Below, piece by piece: positions 54,001-63,318 of a stretch of 64,000 nt of DNA. Source of the DNA: Chondrus crispus (Eukaryota; Rhodophyta; Florideophyceae; Gigartinales; Gigartinaceae); contig NW_005179000.1 in the NCBI RefSeq assembly GCF_000350225.1, positions 8,351 through 72,350 of the forward strand, read 5' to 3'. The notes under the pieces were generated by a model, which saw only the letters and a list, made by a program, of their open reading frames with translations, did no database searches and was not told where the DNA came from. A program made the translations under genes and the position numbers. Every line of letters begins with the position of its first letter. Within the stretch, counting starts at the first letter, position 1.

Positions 54001-54901
54001 AGTCATGGAAAGGGAATCAGAAGGTATGAGAAAGGCAGCGATTCGGAAGGCAAGGCTTTCTTTGGGAGAGGTATTTATATCTTGTGCCGAATGTACGGAA
54101 TTGTTCTATGAATATTATGACAGGGAAGGAAAGAAAGCAGACACTAAGCATTCGTGCCTGCAGTACTACCGGGACTGGAACTCTTCCGATGTCACGGAAC
54201 TAAAGACAAAAATGAAATCACGGCACGATGATGAAATACAATTGCGTATTAAGATTCAAGAAAACGATGCCATGCGGTGTGCCGTTGTTAGCGGAAACTA
54301 CTATCCCGGTAGAGAGCAGGTACGCCCCCTGCCCTTTAACAGTGAACAATGTTCTTTTGATAATTCTGCGAAACTCAGTCCTTGCTCAAAGAGTTTTTAT
54401 CAGAAACAGAAGCAGTACACTCCTGGTGCAATGACCTTGTCGTGCTCTTGTGCAAACCCGGTAGTTGTCGGGTTCAAGGTTCTCTTTCGAGATGAAGGAC
54501 CGAAAGTTGTTCTGGACATGATCTTGTCTAGGTTTCCGCGGCTTCCTCGTCACATCGTGTACGACTTTGCTTGCGGGCTATACAGTTCTGCAGCACATAC
54601 ATTGTGGTGGGCGCTCGAGAACACAGTGATTGTTTCCGATAAGTTCCATGCTGGAAACTACAACGGCTGCTCACCATCGTTTCTACCAACAGCACATACC
54701 GTACTCCATCTGTCCAATTCCGTGGCGCATGAGCGAAGAAATAGAGGAATCAAGCTTTTATCTTCGTCTCTCCGCAATTCTGGGTGTCATCTGTATGTTT
54801 CTATGCTTGCCTTTCACACTATCATCAACAACATTCGTGCACGAGCGAAAAAACGATGGTGCTCGAGAATAGACCGAGGCTTGTATCCGACAGTGATATA
54901 G
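51019..54901 (+). pseudogene. KDZ/Zisupton-type transposase with SWIM-like finger, interrupted
   Basis: The gene starts at ATG 51019. One frame is open to 52578 apart from TAG 51817-51819 and TGA 52078-52080; then a frameshift leads into the 52460-54901 frame. The N-terminal part is acidic and basic without a domain. At about 52,366-52,411 VCAFCDTTHRGGCEH forms a SWIM-like zinc finger. The catalytic half has the KDZ pattern: LSCSCANPVVVGFKVLFRDEGP, RHIVYDFACGLY (Asp, about 54,563), VIVSDKFHAGNYNGCSPSF (about 54,620-54,680) and, near the end, NSVAHERRNRGIKLLSSSLR with the acidic residue before a helical tail. KDZ enzymes are RNase-H-fold transposases. Stops could be real decay or unspliced introns; a motif copy (52637-52652) sits in the frameshift zone. 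Confidence 0.8.
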
Positions 54902-55477
54902 AATGGTGTTACTTCGACTGTCTGGGCATGAATTTTAGCTGTTGTCCGACTGGGCAATCCTAAGAAAATGCCGAGTGAATTGCAGATGGGTTCTTATCTT
55001 GTCAGGATAGGGGAGTAGGGGCACTCAAACTGTAGGCTGTCATGTATATGAGTTTTGAGTAGTGAGTCATGAGGCTTTACATCTTTGCCTTAATCACTCC
55101 TTTCACGTCAGTGCATCTGTGGGTGAAGATGTGCTCAGTGCGGACGCTTGCGTCCTAACTAATAAAAATATACTCGTGGATAACTAGCCAGTGTACGTTT
55201 AAGCACTTGTGCAGGAGATAAGAACGGGTTTATTACGAGCTCCAGTACTACTACCATTCCATTCATTTGTCAGCCATTCATTTGTGATACAACCTCTGAA
55301 ATAGGAAACAAGCCTTAAAAACTTTTCATTGACAAACATATGACATGTATTGACAAGGTGAGAATTAGTTTGGCGATGAGTATATATAAGGAATATTCCT
55401 TTATTGTGTTGAAGGCACACGCGTAGCAAAGGGTCGCGAAGTGCGTTTGCATTAGCTAAGCAGCTACACAACTACAC
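54902..55477. other. Spacer between convergent transposase and protease genes
   Basis: No gene is recognised. The interval should hold the 3' ends of both convergent genes; an AATAAA-like signal (TAATAAAAATA) lies at about 55,160. Confidence 0.45.
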
Positions 55478-55749
55478 TCACTTTTCTAAACCAACGTCCA
55501 TATCACGTATTACGGCGACTGTACGTTTGCGAAGAACTTGTCTATCGTGCGTTCCAAAAGTTGGTCGGTAGCCTCTCTCCACATAGCACGCCGCCCACAT
55601 GATGAATAGGCCGCAGGAGTCCCCGTCCATTTGCTTCCGGAAATTTTTGCTCACGTTCAATGGCCATTCCTCGATTCAATCATAGGTAGAGACTACTGGA
55701 GCGGGTCCTTGTCGCCTTCTGTTCTCGTCTTCTTCAAGGACATACTGCC

Positions 55750-55956
55750 TCAGACGGTTGCACCTTTCACGTTCCCTGCAGGGAACGTGANNNNNNNNNN
55801 NNNNNNNNNNNNNNNNNNNNNNNNNNNNNNNNNNNNNNNNNNNNNNNNNNNNNNNNNNNNNNNNNNNNNNNNNNNNNNNNNNNNNNNNNNAGAACGAAAA
55901 AGAGTGTCACTCGACTCTACTCTTTGGCGAGGAAAGTGAAAGGTGCAACCGTCTGA
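55750..55956. repeat. Inverted repeat and palindrome enclosing an assembly gap
   Basis: Bases 55750-55770 are exactly the reverse complement of 55936-55956 (21 bp). A 24-bp perfect palindrome (55767-55790) ends at the first N. A second fold-back lies at 55961-56010, with arms CCCCCTCGGAAATGCGTT. The gap of 100 N is 55791-55890. The assembler probably failed at a hairpin. Confidence 0.85.
55791..55890. other. Assembly gap of 100 N
   Basis: 100 unspecified bases inside the protease gene, directly after a palindrome. Confidence 1.
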
Positions 55957-57081
55957 CCGACCCCCTCGGAAATGCGTTGAAAACCATGGGTTTGAACGCA
56001 TTTCCGAGGGGGCCGTAGAACACTAGAGACCGTGTCCTTGCATCCACAAAGAGTAGGGTCCAGTGACACTGTTTTTCGTTCAACGGAAACATCAACACAT
56101 ACATGTCCCCAATAAAAACAGTGGGGCCGTTCTTCCTTCTAAACCAGTTCTTCACCTCTTCGTGAGTGGTACTGCGCGTGACCAGATCGGATTCCTTCAC
56201 CGGAAGTAGGCGGTCGGCGAGAAAAGAATTGAACACATACATGGAAGGGTAGCTGGGGTCAGACGCCATACTGTTACGATTTCTCTGGTTGATTCGAACA
56301 GAGAAAGAGTTGATTATCAAATCTCCCGCCCATGCATTTACACTCAGGAAACTATGCGCCTGCCCATGCCGAACTGTTTGATCCCCAACGGTGTAGTTTT
56401 TTCTCTTGTTCACAACCTTGTTCTCTTCCGTTGTCAAATTTCTGACGGGTGCAGCCGGCTTGAGATCCGCCAGGGACGCATGCGGACGTGTATTGGCAGC
56501 TACGGCGCTATTAATCACGTGCGTAACTGTATCTGAGGCAGCTTCAGTCCGACCTGTGGGCATCCTAAGAGGGCCCTGGGACTGTTGTTGCAGAGTAGTC
56601 GGCATCAGAACAGGGTTCTGAAACTCGCGCGTCCCAGAACTTGATGGAGCCTGCGAAATAGTAGACGACAAGAATGTCCTCCCGCCACTACCTACGCCCT
56701 CTGGTGATTGCCGCACTGAATCTCCCGCTTTGTGGCGTGCAAGGGTGCTTATACTAGCTCCGTCTCCCTTCTCAGCAGTAACTTCCGCTGCCGGTCTCCC
56801 GGAGACTATGCTCCCTGTCTTAATCCCTGCATTTTCGAAATTCACCATCGCCGTTGTAACCCTGTTCGGATATCTGAGTCCTCTGATCTCACCATCGCTC
56901 TTTCCAAGTATGATGCGAACATTCTTGGCGGGAGGAGCTGCAGTTACGGACGGCGAAACCTCCTCGGAATCCTCATTACTTCCGTGCACCACGATCACTT
57001 CCTCCTCAGATGATTCCGAGGAACTACCCTCCGTGTCGCTCTCGAAACATGCTGCAAGCTCTGCGCGACGACGGACGCGTC

Positions 57082-57781
57082 TGGCGTAATCTGAGGTTCA
57101 GTCGCGGCAATGCTGGCTATCCATCTCGAACTGTGGAGCGTACGGACAAAGACGCAGAATCTGCTGTTGACGTAGGAAATCTTTTCTTTGCTGACGAGAT
57201 CTGCTACCACTGGGTCCGGTCTGAGTCCTTTTGACTAAATTAACGAGAATGTAGAAATGTCTAGCCTGCCTCCTCCACTAATGTGACGATCGTGAGTTTA
57301 AACCACGGCGCAGTTCAAGGCGGTATTCATTCAATGACACACTGGTTCCATGAGATGTGTCTACTGGGACACCCGAGTCCCTTAAACATTGGCCGGTATT
57401 CAAATATTTTTCATTATTTTGGCTCAGACAGTAAATTGCTTGTTCTTGAACTGACCGTTTTCATTCTGTCTGGACAGTTGCGTCCGGCCCAGCGGACACT
57501 TCTCATGCCGAAATATATTCACGACCGGGCCCTTCCTTCTACGCACTTCCTGCCCTTCCCTCTCAAAACCCATTCTCATCCTTCTCCCAGATTGCAAAGC
57601 CTCGTCAGCTTCCTTACGCCTGGAATCCGTCTCAACCTGAAAAAGGCTCAAGACCCAGGCCGGGTCGCATCAACTTACAAGCGAGCCGTCCACATTGTTG
57701 AAGTGAGACAAGCGCGTCGTACGAGATCCAAGGACCTCCCCCCTTTGGTGTCACCGACCCATATCTACGGCGATCTCCCAC
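57082..57781. other. Divergent promoter region inside the element
   Basis: It separates the minus-strand protease gene from the plus-strand ORF471. GGGACACCCGAGTCCC at 57366-57381 is one of the recurring motif copies. Overlapping ORFs here are low-support. Confidence 0.45.
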
Positions 57782-59197
57782 GTGCCACATCCCTCAATCA
57801 TCTTTTTGAGACAGACCAGTCCGAACTGCACTCTCGACGACAACATGTTGAATGCTCTGAAGAAGATGCCCGACTTCACCAAGATGAGAGCCATAGGGAA
57901 ATTCGATGATTCCCTATCGACCGTGCCAATCTACTACTGTGGATGCTGGTCCATGATGTACAATGTAGAACTGTGTCATCATGGCGTTATGAAGCTACTC
58001 TATCTGCCCCATCAAGATTCGGAGTGGGACAGGAAATGGAGTACAGTTCAAAATTGGGAATCTATGGCTAAACAAAACTTGGCGACATGCAAGCGCTACT
58101 TAACTCCTCTCAGCGTTCGTCGTAATGCACTTTGGTTCACCTCACATCAGTACCCCCCAACAGACTTCGCACTCGCACGTCTCATGTGCACTACGGCTGA
58201 AATTTTGACAGCATGCAGTGGAGAACAGCTTGGATGCACAATCCCATCTTTCCTGGCTCCCGCTCGATTTGGTTTCCCGACAACATACTTCCGAGGAGAC
58301 TTGAATTCAATGTTCTATGTGTTCTGGTATCTAGGAGGAAGCCCAACGGAATTGGACTACGTCCGAACTCGTGATACGGATTTCGCCTACGTCACCACAG
58401 GATACAATGGAACAGTTCATGTTTCTAGACCGGGGTGTGAAAATGCAGAGGAAGCTGAATCCGAATCGAGTCGCAGCTCCTGGTATTCGGATCGGGAGGA
58501 AGTGGTATCCTTCTTCAAATCATTTTTCGAAGGACAGCGGAAGTTCAAAATGCATGTCGGTGACATGCTGATTCTCAAGAACGCCTCGTTTGCTGTCGAT
58601 CTCCAGTCCCAAGTGCGCGTCAAGGAATCCGGGATGCTGTGCTGGAGCCTCCTCCCTTCAGGCCAGTCCCAGAGAAGCACATATCCGAAGTTAACATTCC
58701 CTGTACGGGAAGAATTTCATGCTCTCCGCACTGTAGAGAGTTGCGTTAGTGATTCCGCTGACGCCAAGAAGCAGTACAAGAAGGAGCAACGTAAAGTTGC
58801 TGATTTCTACAAGCAACATGGAACAGACACTTCCTACATCTTCTCGGTTCAAGACATGGAGCGGTTACGCGTGTTGCCGGATTGCTACAATGTAGAAGAT
58901 CTCCAAAATGCTGTTGCACGCAACGACAACGTTCATGATGTGTCTACGGAGCGCTTCTGGCAAGTAAGTCAAGATGATGCGAAGAAAATAGACCACATTC
59001 GCAGTCGCCTACTGAAATTCGCTGGTGACGATCTAGTGTGCAAAGAAGGAAAGATGCGTTTCCATCCGCGCGGAGCCCAATCGTCTCCAATATCAGACGT
59101 AGTTGACCGCAATGATGTGAATGGCAAGGATCGCGACTACGAAATCGGAGATGACTTCATTGAGGACGAAGAGTTCAGCTTTTCCAGTACAGAATAG
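57782..59197 (+). CDS. Unknown 471-aa protein (ORF471)
   Basis: An uninterrupted ORF; an internal ATG at 57845 is an alternative start. The N-terminal half is rich in Trp, Tyr, Cys and Phe (IYYCGCWSMMYNVELCHHGVM), typical of a folded domain; the FGFPTTYFRGDLNSMFYVFWYLGG stretch is striking but I know no family with it. A Ser/Glu-rich linker at about 225-240 precedes a second domain; the C-terminus is acidic (DDFIEDEEFSFSS). I searched by eye for a 2-oxoglutarate dioxygenase HxD motif, because TET/JBP genes accompany some KDZ elements, and see none. The intact frame among broken neighbours suggests recent activity or selection. Confidence 0.6.
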   Translation: MPHPSIIFLRQTSPNCTLDDNMLNALKKMPDFTKMRAIGKFDDSLSTVPIYYCGCWSMMYNVELCHHGVMKLLYLPHQDSEWDRKWSTVQNWESMAKQNLATCKRYLTPLSVRRNALWFTSHQYPPTDFALARLMCTTAEILTACSGEQLGCTIPSFLAPARFGFPTTYFRGDLNSMFYVFWYLGGSPTELDYVRTRDTDFAYVTTGYNGTVHVSRPGCENAEEAESESSRSSWYSDREEVVSFFKSFFEGQRKFKMHVGDMLILKNASFAVDLQSQVRVKESGMLCWSLLPSGQSQRSTYPKLTFPVREEFHALRTVESCVSDSADAKKQYKKEQRKVADFYKQHGTDTSYIFSVQDMERLRVLPDCYNVEDLQNAVARNDNVHDVSTERFWQVSQDDAKKIDHIRSRLLKFAGDDLVCKEGKMRFHPRGAQSSPISDVVDRNDVNGKDRDYEIGDDFIEDEEFSFSSTE

Positions 59198-59382
59198 ACA
59201 TCCTCACCTGCATGTAGTAGGATATAATGATAGTTTTGCGACACAAGCATTCCCCGTCATCATGCTCTGCGTCGCGTGTCTAAAATTTTCACAATGTCTT
59301 CGGTAAAATTTTCGCGGCTGGGATTCATGCGTCTTCAGTGCTCTATGTTGATTCAAGAATCGGAAATAAAAATAATGTTGCA

Positions 59383-59398
59383 AGGACTCGTGAGTCCC
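59383..59398. promoter_or_regulatory. AGGACTCGTGAGTCCC motif copy
   Basis: One of ten copies of the recurrent palindromic motif, placed after the stop of ORF471. Confidence 0.7.
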
Positions 59399-59458
59399 GA
59401 CTCCATTTAATTCCATCAGTCCACCGATCTCATCGACAAGACTTAACGCAAGGGCTTT

Positions 59459-59723
59459 ATGAGCGTTCCGAAAGGGGAAATTGTTACGGTCATCACTATC
59501 ACGGTCCTAGAACTGATAAAGGAGCTGATATGAAACGCGCAGCTATCCGTCGGGCTGACAAGGATCCGCATGTAAAGGGCATCGTCCTTCGCGTTGAATA
59601 ATCGGGGGGCTTAGCGATTGCTTCGGACTTGATCTCTGGAGCCATTGAGGTTCCCGAGAAACCAGTTGCCACTAGCATGGGTAGTGTCTGTGCAAGGGTA
59701 GGATACTTCATCCTAGGGTACTA
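59459..59723 (+). pseudogene. Captured SppA (protease IV) gene fragment
   Basis: After a frameshift near 59,510 the frame reads MKRAAIRRADKDPHVKGIVLRV, a stop (TAA 59599-59601), then SGGLAIASDLISGAIEVPEKPVATSMGSV. This matches the S49-family signal peptide peptidase pattern (RRA..D..VKAIVLRVDSPGG, ASD.I, KPV..SMG). The catalytic region after SMG is altered (CARVGYFI for AASGGYYI). About 90 residues remain of a protein normally several hundred long. It is unrelated to transposition, so looks like a host (probably plastid) gene piece carried by the element. Confidence 0.7.
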
Positions 59724-59780
59724 AAGAGATGCTTTGATTAGAAAAGGATCTGCTTAACAAAGCACAAAGCCAGTTCGAGT

Positions 59781-62077
59781 TTAATTCTCGTTCTTGACTT
59801 TGGCTATCATGTGCTCCAACTCAGCTATCTTATGTATGGATAAAGCTCGAAGCGCTGCAATTGATGGCAGTGCAACGCGACGGCTTCTACGGCCAGCACG
59901 AGATACGTCCGGCATGTCCGTCACTTCATTTTGAGAGTTCGCCCTCGATGCATTTCTTAAATTGTCTACTTCCTGACGGAGTCTCTGCACCTCTTTCTCT
60001 AGGTCGGCTTCTCGAGACGCCACATGCTGCTGTTGGTACTTTACTATCTGCGCCTTCAGTGTGTCAATTTCCAAGGCACGTTCCGCTGAGCCCTTCTGTA
60101 ATTCTACAGTTTGACGATTAGCCTCATCGTCCACGCGTTTGATAAAGTCCTCTTGCAATTTCGCTTGGCGTTGCCGATTTGCTTCGAGATGTCTATGCAC
60201 TTCTTCACTGACCCTTCGGTCGATTTCACAATCTCTTTCTCCTCTCTGCGTTCTGTCGCTTTGTCCTGGCGGACCCCCTCAATGTCAGCAAAGCGACTCA
60301 GTTCCTGCTGTGGCTTCTCCTCCGCACTCCTCTTAAGACGTTGTACTTCTGCTTTGAAGCTTTCCAACGTGCTGCGGAGTGTTGCTACCAATTCCGGTTC
60401 CGTCTGCCCGGGAGCTGGAAACCCAGCAGTGTCGGCGGCAGACGGAATTGAGGAAAGCATTTGCAAATTCCCAGGAGCAGCTTCTTCAAAGCCGGTCCCC
60501 GCTGCTGGACCCGTGACATTTCCGGAGAGAACAGGGGGTTTGGAGACAGGCGTTCCTGCCTGCAGTGCCAAATTTTCTTTGCTCGGTTGAACTTCACTCA
60601 CTACCAGGTCAGGGACGCGTGAGTCTCTCGCGGAAATTCCCTTCCCGGATATCGAGTGGATGTCTTCGGTTGTGGTTTCTGCGTCGAGCCTACCACTCGT
60701 ACCTCGAGCTTGGCAGTCTACAGCAGGGCCCGATGCGCTAGGGGCCTTCTTCTTCTTCTTTTTTCGAAACTCGGCAAATGAACCGCCTTCATTGTAATTC
60801 ACGTCATTCCTCTTCCTCTTGGCACCGTTTTTATGAGCACGAACCGCCACAGCCGCACTTACTCCTGCCCTTCGCGTAGACTTGATTTCGTCGGTGACAT
60901 TGCGCGGGAAGACAGCTCCCTGGAAGAATCCGTGGTGCATGTATTCACCGACCGCCTGGACCATGACGTCTCTTATTTCATCTTTCTGCAAGCCTGATAC
61001 GTTACTTATGTGGCTTATGTTGAAGTCAGGCATCGCACACTTGTTCTCCAAGAACAAAAGAACGTCCAGCGCTGAAGGACGCCCACCAACCTTGGAGACG
61101 TTCGGAATGTTCGTCTCGATGAGATGCATCGCCCCGCGCAGCATGCCGTTGCAGTGCCGGTCGGAGATGCCTTCGTCGAGGAGGAAATGTACATCTGTAC
61201 CAACTTTTAGCGGCATGTTGGCAAACATTCGTGACCACAGCAGATGAATTCCACCGTAGCAGTCTCCACGCTTCCCTCGATTGACAGACTTCACAACGCC
61301 ATCGTCCTTCACGTAAGTTCGAACCAGTGCAACGTTCTGCAGGGGAGAACGGTTCTTCGGCGCGACATCCTTGATATGAGAGGCGATGATAAGCAAATCT
61401 ATTACTCGAAACATTCGCCTGCGTGCAGTCTCCAACGTATCTGGCGCAACCAGTCCATTCTCCTCCTCCTCCAGCTTTATGAACTCATACAACGATTTCA
61501 TCTCCTTCTCCGTAACCCCTTGTCCGAACATCATGGGTAATCCAGAATCACGGGTAGAGGCCGTGCGATGACTTCCAGCAGACGTAAAACGCCCAATATC
61601 GACCTTCAAACCATCTACAGAGAAAACAGAACATGTGAAAAGGATTGGTTCGTTCTTTCTAAATCCAGACTGAACCATGCTAGACGTGATAGAAAGATAC
61701 TCCGCCGCATTAATCGGCCTGACAAGTGCATCGAAATCTGGGACATGGTCAACCAACCTAGTTGGAATCATCTGCGGAGCTCTCACACGAGCCTTTTCCA
61801 CAAGAGAGTGGGCATGCTGAGTAACATGGCTTGGAGGTAGAAGCTTTCGTTTGTGATGCTGCCGTTTCGCAGTGCCTTTTGCAGCAGTTCCACGCCGGGT
61901 ACCTCGTTTTTGGCGGCCCTGATTTGTGGAGCCGACCGTCTGCGGAACAGCAAACGCCTCTTGCGTGTGAAGGGCACTGCTGTTCGGACCAGTGGGACGC
62001 GTGAGTCCCAACATGTCAGCAGCGTTGTGATCAAAAACTTCAGCAACAGGTATGCTGTCTCCTGTCGACGAGGGCAT
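59781..62077 (-). pseudogene. Unknown DNA-associated protein with coiled coil, one frameshift (ORF657)
   Basis: The main frame is open from 62254; the ATG at 62077 (MPSSTGDSIPVAEVFD) is the more likely start, giving 657 residues to 60104. The N-terminus is basic (RQKRGTRRGTAAKGTAKRQ); the centre is folded-looking and helical; at about residue 500 KRKRND and RKKKKKK are nuclear-localisation-like. The C-terminal part is a coiled coil (LRSTLESFKAEVQRLKRSAEEK). At about 60,200 the heptad pattern breaks in this frame and continues in the next one (60200-59781: ADLEKEVQRLRQEVDNLRN), so one base shift splits an original protein of roughly 790 residues. Two motif copies lie inside it (60612, 61994). 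Family unknown. Confidence 0.5.
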
Positions 62078-62200
62078 GTGCCCTAGTCGCTGAAAATATG
62101 TAGTTTGAACGTAGTTGTTAAGGGAAAAGGGCTTGAAGAAGAGAAACAAGATAATACAGAGTCGAGAGGAGATACCAAGGGTAGTATGTGTAAAAGTGGA

Positions 62201-62224
62201 CGAGCAAGATCTTGATCTTGCTCG
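62201..62224. repeat. Hairpin, 11-bp arms, TT loop
   Basis: CGAGCAAGATC and its exact reverse complement around TT, in the 5' leader of ORF657. Confidence 0.8.
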
Positions 62225-62300
62225 TGAATGGAACGGCGGCAATGGTGCCAACAACGCCGCCGTGAACAGTACCGAACCCTAAATGGCGCTGCCAAGTAAT

Positions 62301-62536
62301 CCGCCAGACCCGCCAGACCCGCCAGACGCCAATGCGTGACCGTGACATAGTGCGTCTTCTTTTCGTTCCACTTCACGGTGGAACGCTACAGCCAATAGCC
62401 TGAGATCAACAAGGGCCATCTCGTATTGGTTCACTGCGACTATGAACTACTGTATTCCTATTGCGATGACCGCTTCAACACGCCGTCAGGGGTGGAGTGG
62501 CACGTGGGGCGCGTGGGGCGCGTGGGGCGCGTGGGG
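62301..62536. repeat. Two 9-bp minisatellites near the right end of the element
   Basis: CCGCCAGAC is repeated three times at about 62,303-62,329, and GCGTGGGGC four times at about 62,500-62,535. They lie just inside the right inverted repeat. Confidence 0.8.
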
Positions 62537-62613
62537 GCGGCCCGCTTTGAGGCGCCGTCAGGGGTGGTGTGGCCATGGGTTGGCCCGCTCGAAGGCGCCG
62601 TAAGGGTGGGGTG

Positions 62614-62676
62614 TCCCTCTTCTACCCCTTCTACCCCACTCAACAACGCTCGTTCACCCCTGCAGTTTCCCGTATT
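62614..62676 (-). repeat. Right terminal inverted repeat of the 17.3-kb element
   Basis: 63 bp, the reverse complement of the left repeat with a few substitutions and one extra G. GACAGGTGAG follows directly at 62677-62686. Confidence 0.9.
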
Positions 62677-62795
62677 GACAGGTGAGATCACCTGGCGACA
62701 AATTGACCTCTGATTGGTTTAATTTGCAAATCTGTCATTTTGTCCGACTTCTGAACGCACCCAGTAAGAAGCTTTAATTAAACTGAATACAGGCG

Positions 62796-63318
62796 ACCCC
62801 CTCAATTAGTGCACCCCGTGCCATGCGCATTCTTTGTCCACTATCTTCAATGTGCTTTATCTAAGGGGCTTGCTAAAAAGTACTTCACGGGGCAACGAAA
62901 TGTTCCGTTACCACCGTCTGCCGTCCCTGACGCTTCGTGTGTTCATTATAGACACGGCTCAACTCTCGCTTAGCAAGATGTTGCATATCGTTCTTGGAGA
63001 GCAATTGAAATCACGCTGCAAATCGACGTCCCGAGCACCCTGTGAAAGTCGCCGCAGCACCTCCTCTTTTTGCGAAAGGGTAAGGCGGGTTCTTGACGCC
63101 CTGGATGCTGGTTCAGTTGTGCTCATTGTGTGATTAGTTGTTCGAAAATGCATAAGGTTGCTGGGATCTGTAAAAGAATGGAACCCGCTCTCTACGGACG
63201 GCGATGACCATTGTGTTCCCGTGAACATACGTGTACACCTGTACAAAGTCGTGCCAAGCTATCAGAGGGTGCATTAAAGTCCAATATGCACTAACTAAAA
63301 GTGCACTAATTAAGAGGC
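62796..63318 (-). mobile_element. Remnant of a pogo-like element with helix-turn-helix coding fragment
   Basis: The minus strand at about 63,126-62,959 encodes MSTTEPASRASRTRLTLSQK followed by EEVLRRLSQGARDVDLQRDFNCSPRTICNIL, the N-terminal CENP-B/psq-type helix-turn-helix of pogo-family transposases. The frame ends after about 55 residues; the DDE domain is missing. CCTCAATTAGTGCAC at about 62,799 and the inverted CCTCTTAATTAGTGCAC at about 63,300-63,317 look like its terminal repeats. It lies just outside the large element. Confidence 0.6.

Larger units (their letters stand above)
55478..56998 (-). pseudogene. Ulp1-like SUMO protease, split by gap and stop
   Basis: Ulp1 (C48) proteases cleave SUMO from proteins. 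The first part (56998-55960) has a long disordered N-terminus and the catalytic domain start: AWAGDLIINSFSVRI, FVFNSFLADRL-like segment, TVFIGDMYVLMFPLNEKQCHWTLLFVD with the His (HWTLL) and a following Asp candidate. Beyond the gap the same frame resumes with RLRQYVLEEDENRRRQ, a TGA at 55676-55678, and KQMDGDSCGLFIMWAACYVE, holding the Gln and the catalytic Cys. An inverted repeat around the N gap disturbs the order. Upstream, the same frame extends without ATG to about 57,080 and contains ESSEEEVIVVHG, a SUMO-interacting-motif pattern. Start codon uncertain. Confidence 0.8.
45388..62676. mobile_element. 17.3-kb TIR element with KDZ transposase, helicase and Ulp1 protease
   Basis: Inverted repeats of about 62 bp at 45388-45449 and 62614-62676 share a long identical core (TGAACGAGCGTTGTTGAGTG). 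GACAGGTGAG lies directly outside both ends, in the same orientation (45378-45387 and 62677-62686), as a 10-bp target duplication. Inside are a KDZ/Zisupton-like transposase gene, a PIF1-like helicase, a Ulp1-like protease, ORFs of 533, 471 and about 657 codons, smaller ORFs, a captured SppA gene fragment and ten copies of a palindromic motif. KDZ elements are known large DNA transposons; the set seen here, with PIF1-like helicase and this motif, is not one I know. A duplication of 10 bp is longer than the 8 bp I recall for Zisupton and closer to Mutator-like elements. Confidence 0.85.

Noticed and set aside
57782-59197. TET/JBP dioxygenase accompanying the KDZ transposase
   Set aside because: No HxD...H...R signature is visible in ORF471 or in the other element ORFs.
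45388-62676. Polinton/Maverick or integrated giant-virus segment
   Set aside because: A helicase and a cysteine protease are shared features, but no DNA polymerase B, capsid, packaging ATPase or retroviral-type integrase is seen, and the transposase is KDZ-like.
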